Below are positions 15,395-25,000 of a stretch of DNA of 64,000 nucleotides, piece by piece (the stretch's first letter is position 1; every line of letters begins with the position of its first letter). A program made the position numbers and the translations under genes. The stretch covers positions 1-64,000 of the forward strand of contig CAJUBG010000008.1 of assembly GCA_910584575.1 (NCBI GenBank), in the 5' to 3' direction. The stretch is from an uncultured Dorea sp. Lineage in GTDB: Bacteria > Bacillota > Clostridia > Lachnospirales > Lachnospiraceae. Under the pieces are notes generated by a model. The model had not been told where the DNA came from, searched no databases, and saw only the letters and a list, made by a program, of their open reading frames with translations.

Positions 15395-16366
15395 ATGATA
15401 CTTGTTACGGGCGGTGCGGGTTATATTGGCAGCCATATTAATAAAATGCTTCATCAGAACGGTTATGAAACAGTAGTGTTTGATAATTTGGTTTATGGAC
15501 ACAGCGAAGCCGTAAAGTGGGGGACGCTGGAAATCGGAGATTTGGCGGACACAAACAGGCTGGAGGAGATATTTTTGAAATATGATATAGACGCGGTCTT
15601 TCATTTTGCGGCGTATGCTTATGTAGGAGAGTCCGTCAAAAATCCTCATAAGTATTACAATAATAATGTGGTAAATACGTTGCATCTTTTAGATGCAATG
15701 GTGAAATATAACGTGAAGCATATTATTTTCTCATCAACCTGCGCGACATACGGTGTGCCAGAAGAACTTCCCGTAATTGAGGAAATGCGGCAGACACCGA
15801 TAAATCCGTATGGAGCGTCAAAGCTGATGATTGAAAGGATATTGGAGGATTATCATAGAGCATATGAACTGAATTATTGCTGTTTGCGCTACTTCAACGC
15901 GGCAGGGGCGTCTCCTGAGGGTGAAATCGGGGAAAGTCATACGCCGGAAACCCATCTGATTCCGCTGATACTTGCAGCCGCCGCAGGGGACAGAGACAAT
16001 ATTAAGGTATTCGGTACGGATTATCCCACAAGGGATGGAAGCTGCATAAGGGATTATATTCATGTGACAGATCTTGCTGACGCACATATAAAGGCGTTGG
16101 ACTATTTAAAGAATGGAGGAAAAAGCACCAGCTTTAATCTTGGTAATTGTACCGGCAGTTCTGTTCTTGAAGTAATAAGGGCAGCAAAAGAAATAACAGG
16201 AAAGGATATTAGGGCTGTATTTGAGGAGAGACGCCGGGGGGATCCACCGATATTGGTAGGTAGTGCAAAAAAGGCAGAAAGGGTTTTAGGGTGGAAGCCG
16301 CAGTATGGGGATATAGATACAATCCTGGAGCATGCATGGAAGTGGTACTGCATTAAAAGGTATTAG
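15395..16366 (+). CDS. galE: UDP-glucose 4-epimerase
   Basis: This 323-residue extended short-chain dehydrogenase begins [14 protein letters not shown] and contains the catalytic YGASK motif and the FSSTCATYG segment of GalE. It interconverts UDP-glucose and UDP-galactose, feeding Glf upstream. The start at ATG 15395 follows GGAG by 8 bases; an upstream in-frame ATG (15374) overlaps glf and is less likely. Confidence 0.95.
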   Translation: MILVTGGAGYIGSHINKMLHQNGYETVVFDNLVYGHSEAVKWGTLEIGDLADTNRLEEIFLKYDIDAVFHFAAYAYVGESVKNPHKYYNNNVVNTLHLLDAMVKYNVKHIIFSSTCATYGVPEELPVIEEMRQTPINPYGASKLMIERILEDYHRAYELNYCCLRYFNAAGASPEGEIGESHTPETHLIPLILAAAAGDRDNIKVFGTDYPTRDGSCIRDYIHVTDLADAHIKALDYLKNGGKSTSFNLGNCTGSSVLEVIRAAKEITGKDIRAVFEERRRGDPPILVGSAKKAERVLGWKPQYGDIDTILEHAWKWYCIKRY

Positions 16367-16371
16367 GGGAA

Positions 16372-17457
16372 ATGGAATATCAAGAATTAACAGATTACTT
16401 TAATAAATTTGATACAATATATCTTTATGGCGCGGGGGTGGTAGCTTACGGTGCTTATATGGCAGTACGTGAACTTTTTGGAATAAAAATAAAAGGATTT
16501 TTGGTGACAGACAAGGACAATCAGTTGGAACAAATTGAAGGAATACCGATTCATTTATTAAGAGAAATGCAGATAGGTAAGGACAATTTGATTATGATAG
16601 CCACGCCGGAAGAATATCATGACAGCATCGAACAGGCATTGCATGAACGGGGAATATCAAATTATGTTAAATTGGATTCCCATTTGGAATATGTTCTGAT
16701 GGGAAGGTATCTGAAAGAGGTTTGCAGGCTCAAGCTGATAGAAGATTATCAGACATATGAGTTGAATGCTCTTATCTCCATAGGTATATATAAAGCCGTC
16801 AGCCATATGGACAGGAAATTAAAAGGAGTTTACAGGGAAGCAACTTGGATTAAAGAAATTCAAGTTGGTTCTGCCCTGACAAAGCAAAGGCTGGCAGACA
16901 TTACTGACGAAAAATGCGGTAGCCTTTCAGAACAAAATGCGTTATATGGGGAATTGTCAGCGACTTATTACGCATGGAAATATGGAATATATGAAGTGAC
17001 AGGAATATTTCATTACCGACGTATTCTTAAGGTTACCGGAGAACAGATGAAGTTGCTGAAACAAAGGGAGATAGATGTGATATTGCCGTTGCCGTTTGTC
17101 TGTTACCCTGATGCGTCAGGCCAATATGGAAGATATCTTCTGCAGTCTGATATTGATATCATGCTGGAGATAATAAAAGAACGGGACAGAAAGCATTTTA
17201 AAGAAATATTGGATATTTTGAAAATGCCTTATTTGTACAATTATAATATGTTAATTGCGAGAAAAGAGGTATTTGACGATTATTGCAGCTGGCTGTTCCC
17301 GATTTTAAAAGAAACGGCATATCGGTGTGAGATGCAAAGGGAAAAACGTCTGCCCAGATATATTGGCAGAATCGGAGAGGTGCTAACATCTTTGTATTTC
17401 ATGCAAAATATGAAGAAATGGAAGATTGCTCATGCTGAAAAGATATGGAGGGTGTGA
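16372..17457 (+). CDS. DUF4422 glycosyltransferase-like protein with N-terminal Rossmann module
   Basis: This is a 361-residue protein. Residues about 14-115 form a small Rossmann-like module (IYLYGAGVVAYGAYM ... LIMIATPEEYHD). Residues about 160-355 match the DUF4422 pattern: IKEIQVGSAL, LSEQNALYGELSATYYAWK, HYRRIL, then YNYNMLIARKEVFDDYCSWLFPIL. DUF4422 proteins occur in capsule and O-antigen loci and are regarded as glycosyltransferases, though few are characterised. The next gene is a paralogue that starts at or just after this stop. No membrane segment is visible. Confidence 0.8.
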   Translation: MEYQELTDYFNKFDTIYLYGAGVVAYGAYMAVRELFGIKIKGFLVTDKDNQLEQIEGIPIHLLREMQIGKDNLIMIATPEEYHDSIEQALHERGISNYVKLDSHLEYVLMGRYLKEVCRLKLIEDYQTYELNALISIGIYKAVSHMDRKLKGVYREATWIKEIQVGSALTKQRLADITDEKCGSLSEQNALYGELSATYYAWKYGIYEVTGIFHYRRILKVTGEQMKLLKQREIDVILPLPFVCYPDASGQYGRYLLQSDIDIMLEIIKERDRKHFKEILDILKMPYLYNYNMLIARKEVFDDYCSWLFPILKETAYRCEMQREKRLPRYIGRIGEVLTSLYFMQNMKKWKIAHAEKIWRV

Positions 17458-17459
17458 GG

Positions 17460-18776
17460 ATGGAGAGTGAAAATACGATATTTAACGCGACAATAGAAAA
17501 AAAGCGAGTAATCATTTATGGCGCGCATCTGGTGGCAAGAGAAGTGTATCGATGTTTGCATAAATGCAGGCCGGACATTAAAGTCGAGTCATTTGCGGTA
17601 ACGGATACTGAAGACAATCCGGATGTTTTAGAAGGAATAGCTGTTAAGAAAATTTCAGATTTAGAGACTTTCCCACATCCGTATATATTGATAGCCATGC
17701 CGGAGAAGTATCATGAAGAAGCAGCCCGAACGCTCGAAACCCTGGGCTTTTTCGACTTTGAAAAGGTTGGCTTGAAGGAGGTTTCCATTTTAAAGGGAAA
17801 AGACATGGTGCTGGATATAAATAAAAACAGTAAGAAATATTTTCTTGCAGAAAGCTTCAATGATTATAGCTGGCTGGATGTGTTTGAAAAAGATGAATGT
17901 GGAAATAAAAAAGGGGACAGGCATTATAAGTTTACTCTTCTGACCAGACTGCCAGATACGGGTCTTTTAGAAAAATTAGAAAAACTTGATTTTAGGGCAG
18001 ATTATGAAAGGCTGCTTGGCACGTATCGCAATCTGGCGCAATTAGATACTGCTGATATCAAAAGCGTTGGTATAGACGAGAGTTATATGGCTGTTTATAT
18101 GGCGGCGTCTCAAAAAGATAAACCTCTCAAAACTGCATATCAACCATATCGGTATGTACATCCTTTGCAGGCCGGTGCGGCGCTGGCTGATATAAAAAAC
18201 TCCCAGTTGGAAGACGATAAGGGAGAGAATATCTCAGAGAAAAATGTGTCGTTTGCGGAAATGACGGCTGTGTACTGGATTTGGAAGAATGCACCGTCCG
18301 CAAAGTATAAAGGCTTGTGTCATTATCGCAGGCATTTTGTGATGAATGAAAAACAGGCAAAGGAATTAGAGCGAGAGGACATTGATGTGGTGCTTACTAC
18401 CCCCAGGCTTGTGTTGAATGGAATCAAGGAAATGTTCCTTTCCGATACGCCGGTAAAGGCGGATGTATTTGAGAATATGATGAATTCAATCCAAGATATG
18501 GCAGGAGATGTGTATGCGGATTATGCAAGAAGGTATTTTGACAGTTTCTTTTATTATCCTAATAATATGTTAATTGCAAGAGAGAAGATATTTAATGATT
18601 ATTGTAATTGGATTTTTCCAATTTTATTTTGTATGGAGAAAAATGATTTAAAAAATCATGTCGTTAAAACTGACAGGCATATTGCGTTTGCCGCAGAACT
18701 TCTAACATCTTTGTATTTTTCTTTTCATAAGGAGGATTTAAAAATTGCTGTGACAGATTATCTCTTTTTAGAATAG
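17460..18776 (+). CDS. DUF4422 glycosyltransferase-like protein, paralogue of the preceding gene
   Basis: This is a 438-residue protein. An N-terminal Rossmann-like module (VIIYGAHLVAREVYR ... ILIAMPEKYHEEA, residues about 15-110) precedes a DUF4422 domain (VHPLQAGAAL, FAEMTAVYWIWKN, HYRRHF, FYYPNNMLIAREKIFNDYC). The module's GAG is changed to GAH here. The start at ATG 17460 has GGAGG about 8 bases upstream; ATG 17445 overlaps the previous stop. Compared with its neighbour it has about 80 extra residues between the two domains. It is likely a cytoplasmic sugar transferase of the same pathway. Confidence 0.8.
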   Translation: MESENTIFNATIEKKRVIIYGAHLVAREVYRCLHKCRPDIKVESFAVTDTEDNPDVLEGIAVKKISDLETFPHPYILIAMPEKYHEEAARTLETLGFFDFEKVGLKEVSILKGKDMVLDINKNSKKYFLAESFNDYSWLDVFEKDECGNKKGDRHYKFTLLTRLPDTGLLEKLEKLDFRADYERLLGTYRNLAQLDTADIKSVGIDESYMAVYMAASQKDKPLKTAYQPYRYVHPLQAGAALADIKNSQLEDDKGENISEKNVSFAEMTAVYWIWKNAPSAKYKGLCHYRRHFVMNEKQAKELEREDIDVVLTTPRLVLNGIKEMFLSDTPVKADVFENMMNSIQDMAGDVYADYARRYFDSFFYYPNNMLIAREKIFNDYCNWIFPILFCMEKNDLKNHVVKTDRHIAFAAELLTSLYFSFHKEDLKIAVTDYLFLE

Positions 18777-18824
18777 GGAGATAGAAATAGTTTTGTTTTG
18801 ATGTCATAAACAGAAAGGAAAGAA

Positions 18825-20108
18825 ATGAATATTTGTATAACGGTTAATTCAAGATATATGAAATATACATACGTTATGTTACAGGCGTTATATGAGAATA
18901 ATGAGAGAGGGAGTATTGAACTGTATGTATTACAAAAGGATTTCACCGTGAAGGATAAAGAAGCGATAGAGGAAATTACAGAAAAATTTGGTAACAGGGT
19001 ATATTTTATTTGGATGAATCCGGAACGGTTTCATACAATGCCCTTAAACCTGATTGAAGGAACCACTCTTTCAATGGAAATTTTTTTCCGTCTGCTGATA
19101 CCTGAGGTATTGCCAATGTTGGACAAGGTGTTAATGCTGGATGTAGATATTGTAATCAATGGAAGCTTAAAAGAGCTGTATGACATGGATTTGGATGGCG
19201 TCTGTCTGGCTGCCGCGCCTAATTTATGTACGGGGCAGCAGGTTCCTGTAAGCTTCCGAGCATGGTATCCCAAGGACAGAACCAGGTGGACTCATTTTAA
19301 TACAGGCATACTTTTGTGGAATTTGAAATATTTCAGGGAGAATTATCCCAGAGAATATATTTTTAAGCAAGCGCAAATACAAAGGATCGGAACCATGGCT
19401 TTTGAGGAGGAACTGTTCAATGTATTGTTTGGAGAAGATAGAATTCTGGAATTAGATCCGTTTAAATGGAACTATATTACAACGTATGAAGATATTTTGC
19501 GGGGAAAGTTCCGTTATCATCTGAAAGAAACAAAGGAAGAACTGCGCAGCAAGCATACAGTTATTCATTTTTTGGCGAGCAATCCTTGGGGTACAGGGTT
19601 CAAGAATGAGAGTTACCGTCTGTGGTGGGAGTATGCACAGAGGACGCCATATTATCATGATTTGTGTAAAGAACAGCTAGAGAGAGTGGAGTTTGGCCAG
19701 TCAAAAGAAAAAATGTCATTGGAATATAAAACGATTGTCCTTGAGAAATTGTGCAGGCTGAAAGGAACCGGTGAATTAGAAGCGATCATCAGAAAAAGGG
19801 GAATTCAGCATATTTATTTGTATGGGGCGGGAATAATGGCGGAATTGTTTTATACCGCATTATGTGCGGAGCAGGCTCAAGATTATGTCGCAGGCGTTTA
19901 TGATAAGAGAAAACAAGGTAAGTTTCAGGGGATGACTATTGAATATCCGGACATTAAAGCATTTCAGAATATAGAGGCCCGCCATGGAGATGGAAGGTTC
20001 ACTGTCCTTGTCACTCCATCCTATGAAGCGGATGAAATAAAAGAAGAACTGTTGCAAAGAATACAGGGACAGAAAGAAGTGCTCACATTAAAGGACTTGC
20101 TAGAATAG
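18825..20108 (+). CDS. Glycosyltransferase family 8 with C-terminal Rossmann module
   Basis: This is a 427-residue protein. The N-terminal 270 residues have the GT8 fold marks: an NICITVNSRYMKYTYVML opening, the DVD metal motif at 106-108, HFNTGILLWNL and IHFLASNPWG near the end of the domain. GT8 enzymes are retaining transferases using UDP-glucose or UDP-galactose. Residues about 325-427 carry the same YGAG module as the neighbours (IYLYGAGIMAELFY ... FTVLVTPSYEADEI). The sequence is closely related to the 23691 gene. Confidence 0.87.
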   Translation: MNICITVNSRYMKYTYVMLQALYENNERGSIELYVLQKDFTVKDKEAIEEITEKFGNRVYFIWMNPERFHTMPLNLIEGTTLSMEIFFRLLIPEVLPMLDKVLMLDVDIVINGSLKELYDMDLDGVCLAAAPNLCTGQQVPVSFRAWYPKDRTRWTHFNTGILLWNLKYFRENYPREYIFKQAQIQRIGTMAFEEELFNVLFGEDRILELDPFKWNYITTYEDILRGKFRYHLKETKEELRSKHTVIHFLASNPWGTGFKNESYRLWWEYAQRTPYYHDLCKEQLERVEFGQSKEKMSLEYKTIVLEKLCRLKGTGELEAIIRKRGIQHIYLYGAGIMAELFYTALCAEQAQDYVAGVYDKRKQGKFQGMTIEYPDIKAFQNIEARHGDGRFTVLVTPSYEADEIKEELLQRIQGQKEVLTLKDLLE

Positions 20109-20139
20109 CAAAAAAGCGTCTTTTTGAGGGAGGATAGCA

Positions 20140-22083
20140 ATGTTTCTATTGTTTTTATTACAAAATTTTTATCTTGAAAATCTGAAATGGTATGTCATTC
20201 ATTATCTCAGGTTTTGTTATCGTTTTGGAGGGATTTTGGTTACAAATGAATGGTATCAAGATGAGGTAACAGACAGCATACTGAGATTATCTTTGGAACT
20301 GGATATGCACGAATCAGAATTGCGTGACACGATTTCCATTTATTATCTGCCAGATCAGTTTTATGAAAATGGAAGGATAAACTATGGAGGGGACACAGAG
20401 TTTTTTTTGCATTTATTTGAAGAAAGAGACTTACGGCTTGAAAATATTTTGGATCCCATTATTGAGGAAGCAGAAAAGAAGATGCCTGTCAACGGAATGA
20501 TTTGCTTTGGTCAGGGGTATTTGAGTTTGAATACTGTTGCTGAAAGAAAGGGGATTAAAATCGTTAAAGAGGATATTTCTCCGATTCGGGAGAGGCAAGG
20601 GTGTACACAAACTTTTTTTTGGGCAAATATGGAGGGGAAATTATATCATTCTGATGAATGTCAGCGAAGGTATGAACGGTTTTTAGCGGAAAATGCGGAT
20701 ATCCCGATTTTTTCAAGAGAAGAATTGCTGGCATTATTCGTGCAGGAGGAAGCACTCCCGATGATTCCTTTGATGCGGGCGCAGCCAAAATATGAAATAG
20801 GGGTCGCTCGGACAGGAATGTCCTTTATTCCTCATATTTTTACAGAAGCAAGAACAATTGATGAAGATCTTCAATGGGAATGCGAACGGCTCTATCGGAA
20901 GGTTGATATTGCAATTCGACCACACAGGTATAAGTTTTCGGCGGCGGAAGCGTTAGATCACCGTGCAGATATAGATTCGTTTGTTTTAAGTTGCAAACGG
21001 GTAGCCAGCGTGAGTTCTAATGCGCTGATAACAGCAATGATGTGGAATCGAGTGGCGTGCTGTAAGGAGAACTTACTGTCTGGCACCTATATGGCTGAGA
21101 AGGATTTCCAATCTGAGAAGGTTGTGGATTTAAAATTCTTGAACTATTTAATTTTTGCGTTTCAAGTTCCGGGTTTTGAGTTGTTTTTTAATCAGGATTA
21201 TTGGGAATGGCGTTTTACCTATCCTGATGAAAGCGAAATCTATGAAAAGCATTTGGAAATATGTCTGGAAAAGGCGGGTATTACAAGGGAGATTTTTAAG
21301 CTTGGTCATGATGAACGGCTTCGTCATCTATTGCGTTTAAGAGGATGCGATGAATATCTGATTAATGATATCTGTACATATAGTGGGAATCAGCAGGTTG
21401 ACTATTATATGCCTGTATCCATACTTCTTTTGGGAACGAGAAGGTATTATTGCCGGAATATGAAACGGGACGGTTTCCTCCATAGTACCTGGCATGTTGA
21501 TGCGGCGGATGAGGTGCCACATTTTTCGATTGATTTGATGGGCGGGGTGGGAGCATATATTCAGAGTCTCAAAATTTATATCTATGACTCAGCGGGTGAA
21601 GTGGTATATGAGAAGATGATTTCTGAAGTGGAGTATATGCTGCCGTCAAAGTTTTTGAAGGTTTCGTTTCCGATAAAAGGGACATACACTATTTATGCAA
21701 TATGGAATTATCTTAACACTATGGATTTTTTAAGATACTCTGCACAAGAACGCGAATGTTGTTCGGATATAGAAATATATACGCCTAAGTTTCCACAGGC
21801 GTATTTTAGGAAAGGCACGCGGATTGTGTTATATGGGGCAGGAGTTGCAGGAAAGCATTTTTATAAGCAACTGCAGCAGGACGGCTGTAAGATTATTTTA
21901 TGGGTCGATCAAAAATATGAGCAGTATGCACAATGCGGCTTACCTGTTTCGGCAGTCGAGAAGATTAAAACCGTTGAGTTTGATTATGTATTGGTTGCGG
22001 TGAAGGATAGGGGAATAGTCAGGGAAATTATCGAGACGTTAAACAAATTAGGAATTGCTAGGGACACGATTGTGTGGAAATAG
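20140..22083 (+). CDS. Large glycosyltransferase-like protein with C-terminal Rossmann module
   Basis: This is a 647-residue protein; the ATG at 20140 follows GAGGGAGG. The middle (about 265-330: IRPHRYKFSAAEALDHRADI, then VASVSSNALITAMMW) resembles the donor-binding half of capsule-type Kdo transferases (KpsS/GT99-like), where a HP-type motif precedes a Ser-Ser helix. That resemblance is weak and made by eye. Residues about 546-647 are the shared module (RIVLYGAGVAGKHFYKQL ... FDYVLVAVKD). A CMP-sugar synthetase-like gene in the same locus would fit a Kdo-type donor, but this is inference. The first 15 residues are hydrophobic but too short for a firm membrane call. Confidence 0.55.
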   Translation: MFLLFLLQNFYLENLKWYVIHYLRFCYRFGGILVTNEWYQDEVTDSILRLSLELDMHESELRDTISIYYLPDQFYENGRINYGGDTEFFLHLFEERDLRLENILDPIIEEAEKKMPVNGMICFGQGYLSLNTVAERKGIKIVKEDISPIRERQGCTQTFFWANMEGKLYHSDECQRRYERFLAENADIPIFSREELLALFVQEEALPMIPLMRAQPKYEIGVARTGMSFIPHIFTEARTIDEDLQWECERLYRKVDIAIRPHRYKFSAAEALDHRADIDSFVLSCKRVASVSSNALITAMMWNRVACCKENLLSGTYMAEKDFQSEKVVDLKFLNYLIFAFQVPGFELFFNQDYWEWRFTYPDESEIYEKHLEICLEKAGITREIFKLGHDERLRHLLRLRGCDEYLINDICTYSGNQQVDYYMPVSILLLGTRRYYCRNMKRDGFLHSTWHVDAADEVPHFSIDLMGGVGAYIQSLKIYIYDSAGEVVYEKMISEVEYMLPSKFLKVSFPIKGTYTIYAIWNYLNTMDFLRYSAQERECCSDIEIYTPKFPQAYFRKGTRIVLYGAGVAGKHFYKQLQQDGCKIILWVDQKYEQYAQCGLPVSAVEKIKTVEFDYVLVAVKDRGIVREIIETLNKLGIARDTIVWK

Positions 22084-22144
22084 GGACAGCAGCGCCTTTT
22101 GTTGTGCCGCTGTTATAGGGAAACGGGTAAAGGAGTAGAGATAC

Positions 22145-23635
22145 ATGAGTGAAACATACCATTTATTATTGTCTGCTAATAAAGCATTTATGGAGCAGAT
22201 GGTTGTATGTATGAGTTCTATTTTACGGAATAACCAGGGAAAGAGCCTGCATTTCCATATATTGCACAGTGAAATAGATAATGAAATATTAGAGCAGGTC
22301 AAAAATTGGATGAAAAGAGAGTCTGCTCTGGCGGAAATCTCTTTTTATCTAATAAATTCGGATTCTTATTATTTTCCAGTAAAACCGGGAGATACCATTT
22401 CCTGCGAAACCTATTTCCGAATTCTGGCTCCCGAACATCTGCCTCCTAATTTAAACAAAATATTATATATGGATGCTGATACGATTTGCCTTGGAGACCT
22501 GACAGAGCTTTGGGAAACAGAGCTTAATGGGTATGCGGCGGCTAGCCGGGAGGCATCAGTTCCATCATACAGAAAGCGAAACCTGGGAATTAGTGAGCAG
22601 GACTTTTATTTTCAAGCGGGCGTCATGCTGATTAATCTGCGATGGTGGAGAGAGAATGATGTTGCAAAGAAAATGCTTAATTTTATTAAAATGCATCCGG
22701 ACATTTTACCGAGATGGGATCAGGACGCATTGAATGCGATACTCTCAGGAAAGGTGAAAAGAATTCATTCAAAATGGAATGTCTGGCTGGATACGTTATT
22801 ACCAGAGCAATGGGAAAAAGAGAAGCCAATTATCGTGCATTATACAGGTTCGCAATTATACAAGCCTTGGTTCAAAAATTCTATCAGTGAATATCAGTCT
22901 CTTTATCTGGAGTACAGAAAAGGCACCCCATACTATGATAATGAGCTGAGGATATGTAAGTCATCGCGGTTAAGCTTTCCGTTTCAACTTGTGCCTCCTA
23001 ATAGCCGAGTTGTGCTATATGGGGCCGGACAGTTTGGAAAGGCATATTTTCTGCAAAATTTGAGGTGCGGTTTTTGTGAGATAGTTTCCTGGGTCGATCA
23101 AAATTTCGGTGCAGAGATATATGGGAAACAACTCCTGCCGCCTGCAGTGATCTTTGGTATGGATTTTGACTGGGTATTGATCGCCGTTTCGACAAAGTCC
23201 ATGGCAGATAATATAAAGGAAGAATTGAGGCGAATGAGAATCCCCTCCGATAAAATTCTATGGAGTTCACCGGTTCTGCCTATGAAGGTCAATAAGTTGG
23301 AAACATATGGGCAATGGAAACAGTTTATTTTGGAAACAGACCGGATGGTGGTCGGTGGATTAGACGAAGTCACAATGGCTTGCCTGAATTTTTTTGTGAG
23401 ACATTCTCTTGAGAAAAAAGTCACAAAGATTTTAATACCTGTACATTTAAATGATATGAAAGAAATATTGGAAATTGAGATGCAGGATTTAGATGAGTTT
23501 CAGCACAGTGACCAACCGATCTTGCTTGCTATGAATGAGCGATTTCATGCGAGATGGCTGACGGAGTTATATGACAGGGGCTGTAAAGAGGTTTACTTGC
23601 TTACGAATGATTGTTATCAGCAGATTAAATATTAA
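22145..23635 (+). CDS. Glycosyltransferase family 8 with internal Rossmann module and extra C-terminal domain
   Basis: This is a 496-residue protein. The GT8 domain covers about 1-265, with the DAD metal motif at 110-112 (LYMDADTICLG), FQAGVMLINLRWW, WDQDALNAIL and VHYTGSQLYKPW. It is a more canonical GT8 (LgtC/GspA-like) than its two neighbours. The YGAG module follows at about 283-380 (RVVLYGAGQFGKAYF ... FDWVLIAVSTK). A further 110 residues (WKQFILETDRMVVGGLDEV ...) have no assigned domain. It is probably a cytoplasmic hexosyltransferase for the same glycan. Confidence 0.85.
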   Translation: MSETYHLLLSANKAFMEQMVVCMSSILRNNQGKSLHFHILHSEIDNEILEQVKNWMKRESALAEISFYLINSDSYYFPVKPGDTISCETYFRILAPEHLPPNLNKILYMDADTICLGDLTELWETELNGYAAASREASVPSYRKRNLGISEQDFYFQAGVMLINLRWWRENDVAKKMLNFIKMHPDILPRWDQDALNAILSGKVKRIHSKWNVWLDTLLPEQWEKEKPIIVHYTGSQLYKPWFKNSISEYQSLYLEYRKGTPYYDNELRICKSSRLSFPFQLVPPNSRVVLYGAGQFGKAYFLQNLRCGFCEIVSWVDQNFGAEIYGKQLLPPAVIFGMDFDWVLIAVSTKSMADNIKEELRRMRIPSDKILWSSPVLPMKVNKLETYGQWKQFILETDRMVVGGLDEVTMACLNFFVRHSLEKKVTKILIPVHLNDMKEILEIEMQDLDEFQHSDQPILLAMNERFHARWLTELYDRGCKEVYLLTNDCYQQIKY

Positions 23636-23690
23636 AACAGGTGAATCGACAAAATGGAAATATAAAGGGACTGCAGAAGGAGATTTGAAG

Positions 23691-24986
23691 ATGTCGGTAA
23701 TGAATGTTTGTGTAACAGTTAATTCAAAGTATGTGAGATACTTGTATACAATGTTATTGTCTCTATATAAAAATAATAAAAAAGGGAGTATTTTTCTTTA
23801 TGTGATTCAACGTGATTTTATGGAGAGGGACAAAAAAGTTATCCTAGATTTGACAGAAAAATATGATAATCATGTGAAATATATCTGGGTAGATGAACGT
23901 AAGTTTGATTCTATGCCTTCCCATATGGAAGATAGAGAAAATCTGTCTCTAGAAATCTATTTTCGGCTGCTAATTCCTGAGATTATCCCGGATTATGTAG
24001 ACAGGATTCTGATGCTGGATGTAGATATTATTGTTAATCACAGTATAGAAGAATTGTTTATGATGGATATGGGAGAGAAGTGTTTGGGAGCTGCTCCCAA
24101 CATGTGCGCTAATTTTATAGTTGAAAAAAAATTTAGAAAATGGTATCCGAAAGAACGTACACATTGGACCCATTATAATACAGGAATCTTATTATGGAAT
24201 TTAAAAAAAATCCGAGAGAATTATCCAAGAGAATACTTATTTCGGATGGCTTTCAAGCACAAAATAGAGACCTCCACTTTTGAGGAGGAATTATTTAATG
24301 TCGAGTTTGGTGAAAAAGATATCCTTGCATTAGATCCTATGAAATGGGATTATATTTCGACTCGTGTGAACAAGTTTAATAAACCTAATTTTAAGAAATA
24401 TCAATCACTGGAGGAGTTAAAAAGTGGATGTTCGATCATTCATTATGCGGGGCTAAATCCCTGGGAGGCGGGGGTAAAGGATAAAAGCTTTTCTCTTTGG
24501 TGGGATTACGCAAAGGAGACTCCGTATTACTATGGATTTTTGGAAGAACAGCTTGAAAAAACCGAAGCATATATAATTAAAAAAAGCAGGGATGTAAATC
24601 AAGAAATAGATGTGCAGACTCTTTCGTTGCTGTTTCATTTTAAGGGAACAGAAGATTTCAAACGATTATTAAATGAAGAAGATGCAGCGATTTATCTGTG
24701 GGGAGCGGGTGAAATGGGAGAGCGTTTCTACCAGTTGCTCAAATCTGTAAATTTGCAAAAAAAGCTTGTCGGTGTGATTGATGAAAAGAAGAACGGAATA
24801 TTTCATGACTTGGATATAAGGAGAAAAGAGGAGGCTTTGAAATATGTTACCGGGATGAAAATCAAAATTATTGTGACTCCCATAAAGCACCAGTGTGAAA
24901 TTGTTGATATCCTTGCTAAATCAATGCCCTCAAATATAGAAGTTGTAGGTTTGAGAGATTATTTAATAGGGTTATCTAATGAATGA
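23691..24986 (+). CDS. Glycosyltransferase family 8 with C-terminal Rossmann module
   Basis: This 431-residue paralogue of the 18825 gene shares VNSKYVRYLYTMLL, the DVD motif at 110-112, HYNTGILLWNLKKI, FEEELFNVEFGE and IIHYAGLNPWE. The YGAG module follows at the C-terminus as YLWGAGEMGERFYQLL. The ATG at 23691 has AAGGAGA eight bases upstream; the longer in-frame start at 23571 would overlap the preceding gene and is rejected. It likely adds a hexose in the same pathway, with a different acceptor from its twin. Confidence 0.87.
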   Translation: MSVMNVCVTVNSKYVRYLYTMLLSLYKNNKKGSIFLYVIQRDFMERDKKVILDLTEKYDNHVKYIWVDERKFDSMPSHMEDRENLSLEIYFRLLIPEIIPDYVDRILMLDVDIIVNHSIEELFMMDMGEKCLGAAPNMCANFIVEKKFRKWYPKERTHWTHYNTGILLWNLKKIRENYPREYLFRMAFKHKIETSTFEEELFNVEFGEKDILALDPMKWDYISTRVNKFNKPNFKKYQSLEELKSGCSIIHYAGLNPWEAGVKDKSFSLWWDYAKETPYYYGFLEEQLEKTEAYIIKKSRDVNQEIDVQTLSLLFHFKGTEDFKRLLNEEDAAIYLWGAGEMGERFYQLLKSVNLQKKLVGVIDEKKNGIFHDLDIRRKEEALKYVTGMKIKIIVTPIKHQCEIVDILAKSMPSNIEVVGLRDYLIGLSNE

Positions 24987-25000
24987 TAGGTGGGTAAAAG

